Of a stretch of DNA of 6,546 nucleotides, positions 1 to 5,462 are shown piece by piece; positions within the stretch are counted from its first letter, which is position 1, and each line of letters begins with the position of its first letter. The notes under the pieces were generated by a model that did not search any database, had not been told where the DNA came from, and saw nothing but the letters and a program-made list of their open reading frames with translations. The DNA comes from an uncultured Alphaproteobacteria bacterium. Its GTDB lineage: Bacteria; Pseudomonadota; Alphaproteobacteria; Puniceispirillales; Puniceispirillaceae. The position numbers were made by a program, and so were the translations under genes. The stretch is from positions 1-6,546 of the forward strand of contig CAJWDO010000095.1 in the NCBI GenBank assembly GCA_913031555.1, given 5' to 3'.

Positions 1-640
1 CCGAATCTGCAACTCATTCCGCAGTCCATTTACTTGAAACGTAAAAAGCAGTGGGAAAATTTGTTTGAAGGATTTACCTCATTACGCGGCATTACATACG
101 TGACATCACCAAGTTTTCTTCTTGAGATATTTACCGAAATGGGCTATGAAAAGGTAGATTTGCTGATCGGTGACGGATTAGCGGATACATACAAAGAAAG
201 TTTGAGTGGTCATTTAGGATTAATTGAACATCTATACCATCGAATTACTGAAGGTTCGTTGCGCGTGCGGTCATCAAAAGCAAAGATTCACACTAAGCTG
301 TATATTCTCGAATCCGAAGAAAAAACCCGTATCATATGTGGGTCTCCCAACTTGAGTTTCACTGCTGCAGGTTCTCGTCAACGAGAATATGCTTGGTATG
401 TTGATGTTCATGCAAATGATCCCCTGGGTGAGGACATGTTGCTCCAAGTAAATGCTGATTACAATGAACATCTCAAGGAATCGGATCTTGTTGAGTTTAT
501 GGAAGATTTAATTGAAATGCGACAGAAAAGCAACAATCCGACAGATGTAGATTTCAAATTATGGTCCTCTTCCTCCGAAGATCAGGAAGCCAAAATCGTT
601 CGTACTATCATGTCAGATATCAAAACACAAGCATTTGAGC
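1..640 (+). other. PLD-like (HKD) domain segment of foreign composition, truncated at both ends
   Basis: This is the first part of the chimeric frame. One HKD-type half-motif is visible: His at 289-291, Lys at 295-297, then GSPN at 340-351, a layout like HxK(x)n-GSxN of phospholipase-D-superfamily proteins. That superfamily includes nucleases, helicase-associated PLD domains and lipid enzymes. The preceding sequence (TYVTSPSFLLEIF, VDLLIGD) fits the beta-alpha start of a PLD fold. Only one HKD motif is present, so an active protein would need a dimer or a second lost motif. No membrane segment or signal peptide is seen. Codons ending in A or T are common (gaa, aaa, tta, att), unlike the downstream genes. 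The substrate and organism of origin cannot be told from this piece; a DNA-repair or defence nuclease role is only possible. Confidence 0.6.
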
Positions 641-999
641 ATGATGATGATGCCCATCACCACCACCACCACCATCATGAACATGGCCATGATGAATTTT
701 CCTCGCGAATCATAGCGCTTGACGAGATTGATGATGTGGAAGTGTTTCAGCGGACAATTGCCGTGCTGGCCACGGAATTCGGCATTTTGCGGGCCAAGGG
801 ACGCGTAGCGGTCAATGGCAAGGCGCTTCCCTATGTCATTCAGGCAGTTGGCCGTCGTGTCGATGGCTATTTCGCCCGTGACCGTGACGCTGTCGCCGGC
901 AGGCTTGTCGTTATCGGCATGGCCGGACTTGATGCCGCTGGTATCGCGGCGCGTCTTGATGGCAGGCTGATCGACGAAGATGCATCTTCCCAGAGTTGA
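1..999 (+). CDS. Chimeric reading frame: PLD-like domain joined to CobW C-terminal domain (5' partial)
   Basis: This frame is open from base 1 (CCG AAT CTG ...) to the TGA at 997-999, so it is 5' partial. The TTG at 34 is the first possible start inside the window, but nothing shows it is used; residue numbers here count from it. Residues 1 to about 200 resemble a phospholipase-D-superfamily (HKD) protein: IHTKLYILE (His86, Lys88), then GSPN at 103-106. Residues 203-220 are His/Asp-rich, with eight consecutive His at 208-215. Residues about 222-313 match the CobW C-terminal domain, with ILRAKGRVAV, VIQAVGRRVDGYF and RLVVIGMAGLD. I know of no natural family that joins these two parts. G+C rises from about 40% to about 65% at the join. 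I infer an assembly chimera or recombinant rather than one working protein. The frame itself is certain; its biological reality is not. Confidence 0.75.
   Translation, partial: PNLQLIPQSIYLKRKKQWENLFEGFTSLRGITYVTSPSFLLEIFTEMGYEKVDLLIGDGLADTYKESLSGHLGLIEHLYHRITEGSLRVRSSKAKIHTKLYILESEEKTRIICGSPNLSFTAAGSRQREYAWYVDVHANDPLGEDMLLQVNADYNEHLKESDLVEFMEDLIEMRQKSNNPTDVDFKLWSSSSEDQEAKIVRTIMSDIKTQAFEHDDDAHHHHHHHHEHGHDEFSSRIIALDEIDDVEVFQRTIAVLATEFGILRAKGRVAVNGKALPYVIQAVGRRVDGYFARDRDAVAGRLVVIGMAGLDAAGIAARLDGRLIDEDASSQS
625..660 (+). other. Probable chimeric junction
   Basis: The PLD-like coding style ends and CobW-like sequence begins in this interval. Codons up to about 639 (tca gat atc aaa aca caa gca ttt) fit the AT-rich left part. 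From 640 the Asp/His run is characteristic of the CobW linker. The exact breakpoint cannot be fixed because GAT and CAC repeats lie across it. Confidence 0.6.
640..693 (+). repeat. His/Asp-rich low-complexity tract of the CobW linker
   Basis: GAT is repeated three times at 643-651, and eight His codons run at 655-678 (cat, five cac, two cat). EHGHD follows. CobW proteins commonly carry a His-rich, probably metal-binding loop between the GTPase and C-terminal domains, so this most likely belongs to cobW. Mixed CAT and CAC codons and the natural context argue against an engineered tag. The trinucleotide repetition also makes it a likely spot for mis-joining during assembly or for recombination. 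Confidence 0.75.
640..999 (+). pseudogene. cobW: CobW C-terminal fragment (GTPase domain missing)
   Basis: This is the last 119 codons of a CobW-type protein of the COG0523 family, G3E GTPases thought to handle cobalt for the cobaltochelatase. Visible parts are the His-rich linker (640-693) and the C-terminal domain (about 697-975), including LRAKGRVAV, QAVGRRVDGYF and RLVVIGMAGLD, all typical of alphaproteobacterial CobW. A full CobW is usually about 320-350 residues. The N-terminal GTPase domain, with its P-loop and CxCC motif, is absent and replaced by PLD-like sequence. It lies directly before cobN, its usual neighbour, and ends 20 bases inside cobN. If the upstream join is an assembly error, the real genome probably has an intact cobW. 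If the join is real, this copy has lost its catalytic part. Family identity is firm; its status as broken or misassembled is inferred. Confidence 0.8.
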
Positions 1000-3900
1000 A
1001 GACGGCGGCGCGCTCTATGACTCAGGCGAGGCGGTCGATCTCGACCAGCCGCCGGGAGATATCATTGTCCTTACCTCGGCTGATACCGAGGTAAGTCTGC
1101 TGTCCGCTGCTGCGGCGAGGTTCGCGGAGAACACCGCCGCGCCATCCATCAGGATCGCCAATTATCTGAGCCTGTCCCACCCGTTTTCGGTAGACCAGTA
1201 TCTTGCCAACACCGTCACCGGCGCAAAACTGGTCGTCATGCGGCTTCTTGGCGGCACCGGCTATTGGTCCTATGGCGTTCAGCAGTTCCGCGCACTGGCG
1301 GACGCGGGTGGCCCGCAGGTCGTTTTCCTTGCCGGCGATGGAAAGCCTGATCCGGAGCTGGATTACCTTTCCAGCCTGTCACCGGATCGCTGCCATGCGC
1401 TGGCCGCCTATCTCGATTCCGGCGGGCCTGACAACGCGCTTGCCTTCCTGATCTCGCTCCGTGACCTGTGTGACGGGACTGATCTTGCTCCGCCGCCGAT
1501 GCCGCTGTTGCGGGCCGGTCTCTACTGGCCGGGGCAGCGGACGCCCGATCTGGCGATGCTGCGGGCCAACTGGCGTGATGGCGCGCCGGTTGCGGCCATT
1601 GTGTTCTACCGCGCATTGATGCAGGCGGCCGACCTCGCGCCGGTCGATTCGATGATCAAGGCCTGTATTGATGCCGGGTTGAACCCGGTGCCTCTGTTCT
1701 CGGCCAGTCTCAAGGACGGCGATTCTGCGGCTGTCATTGCCGATCTGCTGCGCCAGGCCGGTGTCGATGTCATCCTGAATTTGACCAGCTTTGCAGTTTC
1801 CGACCCGTCGCGCGGCGATGACGGTATGCCGGAGATGCGCTCGGCCGGGCCGTTTGGTGCCGTCGATGCGCCGGTATTCCAGCTTGTTCTGTCAGCAAGC
1901 CTGAAGGATGATTGGCGGGACTCCAGCGCTGGCCTGACGCCGCGCGATCTGGCGATGAATGTGGCGCTGCCGGAACTTGACGGGCGCATCCTTGCGCGGG
2001 CCGTCGGGTTCAAGCGGCCGCCGATGCGCCATCCCGTGACACATGCGATGACAACTGCCTATGAGCCCGTCCCCGAACGCGCCGATTTCGCGGCGCGTCT
2101 GGCGGCGAACTGGGCGCGGCTTCGCCACATGGCGGCCAGCGATCGCAGGGTCGCGCTGATCATGGCGAATTACCCGAATCGTGATGGCAGGATCGCCAAT
2201 GGTGTCGGGCTTGATACACCGGCAAGTGTGTTCGCCGCGATGCGGGCGCTTGGCGATGCCGGCTATGTTGTGCAGGACATGCCGGATGACAGCGCGGGTC
2301 TGATCGCGCAGCTGAAGGCCGGCCCGACCAATGCCGGATGGCAGGGGCGACAGAGTGACATCATTCTGCCGATTGCTGACTATGAGCAGCATTTCGCCGC
2401 TCTGCCGGCCCCGGTCCGCGAGGCGGTAACGGCGCGCTGGGGGGCGCCGGTGGCGGACCCGATGTGCGATGGCGAGAATCTGCATCTGCCGCTGCGCCGC
2501 TATGGTCATGTCATTGTCGGCATTCAGCCGGCGCGGGGCTACAATATCGATCCGAAATCGACCTATCATTCGCCCGATCTGGTGCCGCCGCACAATTATT
2601 TTGCCCTCTATATCTGGCTTCGTGAGACCGGCGGCACGCACGCCGTGGTGCATTTTGGCAAGCACGGGAATCTCGAATGGTTGCCTGGCAAGGCGCTGGC
2701 CCTCAGCGAGGCGTGTTTTCCCGAAGCCGTGCTTGGCCCGATGCCGCATCTCTATCCCTTCATCGTCAATGATCCCGGCGAGGGGGCGCAGGCTAAGCGC
2801 CGCACCTCGGCAGTCATTCTCGACCATCTGACACCGCCGATGACGCAGGCTGACAGCCATGGCGTGATGGCTGAACTGGAAGCGCAGATGGATGAATATT
2901 TTGAGGCTGCCGGCATGGACCGGGCGCGCTCCGACGCGCTTCTCGGCGATATTCTGGATACTGCCATGCGGGCCGGCATCGCGCAGGACTGCGGCATTGA
3001 TGATTCCGATGATCCCGGCGCGCGATTATTGAAGCTCGACAACTATCTGTGCGACCTGAAAGAGTTGCAGATCCGTGACGGGCTGCATGTCTATGGCGCC
3101 TCGCCGGGTCGTGAACTTGCCGACGGGTTGCTGGCGCAAATTCTGCGCACGCCGCGCGGTGATGGTGAGGGGACGAACGCGTCGCTCCTCCGGGCGCTTG
3201 CGCGTGATCTTGAGCTTTGTAGTTTGGGTCTTGGTGATCTGGGCCCTGATGATGCGGATGCCTTTGACCCGTTGACGTCGGAACGGGGGCTGGTCTGGGA
3301 CGGGCCACGACCAACCTGCCTTGATGAGATTTCAGACACACTCTGGCGAAGCCATGGTGATACGGTGGAACGGCTTGATGCGCTGGCGCTGTCGCTGGTG
3401 GCCGGATCGCGCCAACCGCCGGGCGCGGCAAGCACCGCCATCATCGATACCGCGCTTGTTGATATCCGGGCCCGCCTTGCCGCCTGCGGTCCGCGTGAGA
3501 TGGAAGGTCTGATTCGCGGCCTTGCCGGCAGGTTCGTGCCATCCGGCCCATCCGGCGCGCCAACCCGGGGGCGGCCAGAGGTTCTGCCGACAGGGCGGAA
3601 CTTCTTTTCGATCGACAGCCGCGCCCTGCCGACCCCGGTGGCCTGGCGGCTTGGCTGGGCGTCGGCCGAGGCGCTTCTCGACCGGCATCTGATGGATCAC
3701 GGCAACTGGCCACGCGCCGTTGTGCTGTCCGCCTGGGGCACCTCCAACATGCGCACCGGCGGCGATGATCTGGCCCAGGCGCTGGCGCTGATGGGGGTGC
3801 GGCCAAGCTGGGATGCCGCCTCACGGCGCGTCACCGGTTTCGAGATCATCCCGCTGGACAGTCTCGACCGGCCACGGGTCGATGTCTGTCTTCGCTGTTC

Positions 3901-4792
3901 GGGTTTCTTCCGTGATGCCTTTCCAGCGCAAATGACGCTCTTCGACCGGGCTGTTCGCGCCGTTTCGGCGCTTGATGAATCTGACGAGATGAACCCGCTG
4001 GCGGCGGCGTCGCGGCGTGATGCGGCGCGCTATCGCGCAGATGGGTTTGATGCGGATGCGGCGACGCGCCGGAGCACGCTGCGCATCTTCAGCGCCATGC
4101 CGGGGGCCTATGGTGCCGGGCTACAGGCCTTGATCGATGAAAAGCTGTGGCAGGATCGCGGAGATTTTGCCGAGGCGTTTCTTGTCTGGTCGGGCTACGC
4201 CTATGGCGAGAACAGCGAGGGTGTCGCGGCGCGCGAGGTTCTGGAGACAAGGCTGGCCGCTTCCGATGCGGTGTTGCACAATCAGGACAACCGCGAGCAC
4301 GATATTCTGGACAGCGACGATTACTACCAGTTCGCCGGCGGGCTATCAGCGGCAGTGTCGCACCTCTCGGGGCGTGATGTGCCGATCTATCACAATGATC
4401 ATTCGCTCGCCGAACGGCCAGTCATCCGCACGCTTTCCGAGGAAATCGGCCGTGTCGTGCGGGGCCGTGCCAGCAACCCGAAATGGATCGCCGGGGCGAT
4501 GCGCCATGGCTACAGGGGGGCGTTCGAGATGGCGGCGACGGTGGATTACCTGTTTGCTTTCTCCGCCACGACAGGGCAGGTGGCAGAGCATCACTTCAGC
4601 GCTCTCTATGAGGCCTATATAGAGGACGAAGCAGTTCGTGAATTCCTGTCATCGGCGAATGAAGATGCCTATCACGATATGCTGGACAGGTTTGACGAGG
4701 CGATTGAACGCGGACTATGGACACCGCGTCGCAACAGCGTGCAATCTGATCTTGGGCGGTTTCGCGCCCACATCGAGGAGACCCTGACATGA
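980..4792 (+). CDS. cobN: Aerobic cobaltochelatase large subunit CobN
   Basis: CobN is the large, tetrapyrrole-binding subunit of cobaltochelatase. With the AAA+ partners CobS and CobT it inserts Co2+ into hydrogenobyrinic acid a,c-diamide at the expense of ATP, in the cytoplasm. The protein has 1270 residues, close to the roughly 1275 usual for CobN, with no frameshift. It belongs to the CobN/BchH magnesium-chelatase superfamily. Visible conserved blocks are YGHVIVGIQPARGY, then HFGKHGNLEWLPGK (558-571), NDPGEGAQAKRR (597-608), GRNFFSID (872-879), WGTSNMRTGGDDLAQAL (919-935), YGENSEG (about 1075-1081) and HNQDNREHDILDSDDYY (from 1100). The ATG at 980 gives the expected N terminus, MHLPRVEDGG...EAVDL...ADTE. 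No strong Shine-Dalgarno precedes it (GGCAGG at 961-966 is weak and distant), so translation is probably coupled to the overlapping upstream frame. Its TGA overlaps the cobO start. CobS and CobT are not in the window. Confidence 0.97.
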   Translation: MHLPRVEDGGALYDSGEAVDLDQPPGDIIVLTSADTEVSLLSAAAARFAENTAAPSIRIANYLSLSHPFSVDQYLANTVTGAKLVVMRLLGGTGYWSYGVQQFRALADAGGPQVVFLAGDGKPDPELDYLSSLSPDRCHALAAYLDSGGPDNALAFLISLRDLCDGTDLAPPPMPLLRAGLYWPGQRTPDLAMLRANWRDGAPVAAIVFYRALMQAADLAPVDSMIKACIDAGLNPVPLFSASLKDGDSAAVIADLLRQAGVDVILNLTSFAVSDPSRGDDGMPEMRSAGPFGAVDAPVFQLVLSASLKDDWRDSSAGLTPRDLAMNVALPELDGRILARAVGFKRPPMRHPVTHAMTTAYEPVPERADFAARLAANWARLRHMAASDRRVALIMANYPNRDGRIANGVGLDTPASVFAAMRALGDAGYVVQDMPDDSAGLIAQLKAGPTNAGWQGRQSDIILPIADYEQHFAALPAPVREAVTARWGAPVADPMCDGENLHLPLRRYGHVIVGIQPARGYNIDPKSTYHSPDLVPPHNYFALYIWLRETGGTHAVVHFGKHGNLEWLPGKALALSEACFPEAVLGPMPHLYPFIVNDPGEGAQAKRRTSAVILDHLTPPMTQADSHGVMAELEAQMDEYFEAAGMDRARSDALLGDILDTAMRAGIAQDCGIDDSDDPGARLLKLDNYLCDLKELQIRDGLHVYGASPGRELADGLLAQILRTPRGDGEGTNASLLRALARDLELCSLGLGDLGPDDADAFDPLTSERGLVWDGPRPTCLDEISDTLWRSHGDTVERLDALALSLVAGSRQPPGAASTAIIDTALVDIRARLAACGPREMEGLIRGLAGRFVPSGPSGAPTRGRPEVLPTGRNFFSIDSRALPTPVAWRLGWASAEALLDRHLMDHGNWPRAVVLSAWGTSNMRTGGDDLAQALALMGVRPSWDAASRRVTGFEIIPLDSLDRPRVDVCLRCSGFFRDAFPAQMTLFDRAVRAVSALDESDEMNPLAAASRRDAARYRADGFDADAATRRSTLRIFSAMPGAYGAGLQALIDEKLWQDRGDFAEAFLVWSGYAYGENSEGVAAREVLETRLAASDAVLHNQDNREHDILDSDDYYQFAGGLSAAVSHLSGRDVPIYHNDHSLAERPVIRTLSEEIGRVVRGRASNPKWIAGAMRHGYRGAFEMAATVDYLFAFSATTGQVAEHHFSALYEAYIEDEAVREFLSSANEDAYHDMLDRFDEAIERGLWTPRRNSVQSDLGRFRAHIEETLT
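1070..1095 (+). other. Perfect 10-bp inverted repeat (potential mRNA hairpin) early in cobN
   Basis: CTTACCTCGG at 1070-1079 and CCGAGGTAAG at 1086-1095 are exact reverse complements around the six-base loop CTGATA. The structure covers codons 31-39 of cobN (L-T-S-A-D-T-E-V-S). No T-run follows, so it is not a typical intrinsic terminator. A role as an mRNA structure affecting translation or stability is possible, but chance inside a conserved coding motif is also possible. Confidence 0.5.
4775..4780 (+). promoter_or_regulatory. Ribosome binding site of cobO
   Basis: GAGGAG lies eight bases before the ATG at 4789, inside the end of cobN. It is a good Shine-Dalgarno match at near-ideal spacing and supports 4789 over the internal in-frame ATGs at 4873 and 4906. 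Confidence 0.7.
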
Positions 4793-5448
4793 CCGCCCCG
4801 AATGACGACACACCATCCGGCTCCAGCCCATCCGGCTCCGCCCCGTCCGACTCTGAACGCCACAACACCAAGATGGCGCGCAAGAAACAGGCGCGTGACA
4901 AGATCATGGCGACAAAGACCAATGAGAAGGGCCTGACCATCGTCCATACGGGCAAGGGCAAGGGCAAATCATCCGCTGCTTTCGGGATGATCTTCCGTTG
5001 TATCGCGCATGGTCTTCCCTGCGGTGTCGTGCAGTTCATCAAGGGCGGTATGGATACCGGTGAGCGCACTCTTATCACCGACCATTTTGCCGGGCTTTGT
5101 GATTTTCATACCATGGGGGAGGGTTTCACCTGGGAAACGCAGGACCGCGAACGCGACATCGCCGCTGCCAGCGCCGCCTGGGACAAGGCCAAACAAATGA
5201 TCCGTGATCCGCGCTATCACATGGTGCTTCTCGATGAGATCAATATCGCGCTTCGCTACGGCTACATAGAGTTGGACGAGGTTCTCGCCTTTCTTCGTGA
5301 CGAGAAACCGGAGATGACGCATGTCGTGTTGACCGGTCGCAACGCCGCCGAGGCACTGATCGACGCCGCCGACCTTGTGACCGAGATGAGCCTTGTCAAA
5401 CATCCCTTCCGGTCCGGGATCAAGGCGCAGATCGGCGTCGAGTTCTGA
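4789..5448 (+). CDS. cobO: Corrinoid adenosyltransferase CobO (CobA/BtuR family)
   Basis: CobO transfers the adenosyl group of ATP to the reduced cobalt of cob(I)yrinic acid a,c-diamide, and can also salvage other corrinoids, making the upper axial ligand of coenzyme B12. The protein has 219 residues. It shows the CobA-type P-loop TGKGKGKSS (54-62), VVQFIKGG (80-87), GEGFTW (110-115), a Walker-B-like VLLDEINIALRYGYI (146-160), VVLTGRNA (179-186) and the C-terminal KHPF..GIKAQIGVEF. The start shares ATGA with the cobN stop and has a well-placed GAGGAG, so the two are translationally coupled. Residues 1-23 form an unusual Pro/Ser/Gly/Asp-rich leader made of a fivefold-residue repeat, ahead of the basic helical segment (MARKKQARDKIMATKT) normal for the family. 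The leader is probably disordered. Family assignment is firm. The exact corrinoid substrate is inferred from operon context. Confidence 0.96.
   Translation: MTAPNDDTPSGSSPSGSAPSDSERHNTKMARKKQARDKIMATKTNEKGLTIVHTGKGKGKSSAAFGMIFRCIAHGLPCGVVQFIKGGMDTGERTLITDHFAGLCDFHTMGEGFTWETQDRERDIAAASAAWDKAKQMIRDPRYHMVLLDEINIALRYGYIELDEVLAFLRDEKPEMTHVVLTGRNAAEALIDAADLVTEMSLVKHPFRSGIKAQIGVEF
4813..4857 (+). repeat. Three tandem 15-base units encoding PSGSS-PSGSA-PSDSE
   Basis: CCATCCGGCTCC occurs at 4813-4824 and exactly again at 4828-4839; a diverged third unit (CCGTCCGACTCT) starts at 4843. The units keep the cobO frame and add a short Ser/Pro-rich N-terminal extension. They look like a small in-frame duplication, possibly variable between strains. 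Confidence 0.7.
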
Positions 5449-5462
5449 GGCCGACGGGAAGC

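Noticed and set aside
655..678. Eight consecutive His codons resembling an engineered affinity tag
   Set aside because: CobW proteins naturally have a His-rich loop at this position; codons are mixed CAT/CAC, Asp and Glu are interspersed, and no vector sequence is near.
1674..1688. Short inverted repeat CCGGGTT-G-AACCCGG inside cobN
   Set aside because: A one-base loop cannot form a normal RNA hairpin, and a 7-bp palindrome is expected by chance in GC-rich coding DNA.
1892..2860. Long minus-strand open frame of 322 codons inside cobN
   Set aside because: It lies opposite well-conserved CobN sequence in GC-rich DNA, where antisense frames stay open by codon bias. Its translation is Arg/His-rich with no recognisable domain.
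2814..3824. Several overlapping minus-strand frames opposite cobN
   Set aside because: They are shadow frames of cobN, with Arg/Pro/Ala-rich low-complexity translations and no plausible start signals.
4775..4790. GAGGAGACCCTGAC partly resembles the B12-box of cobalamin riboswitches
   Set aside because: It matches only the GGAGAC core, lies inside the end of the cobN coding sequence, and no surrounding riboswitch helices are apparent. It is better explained as the cobO ribosome site plus codons.
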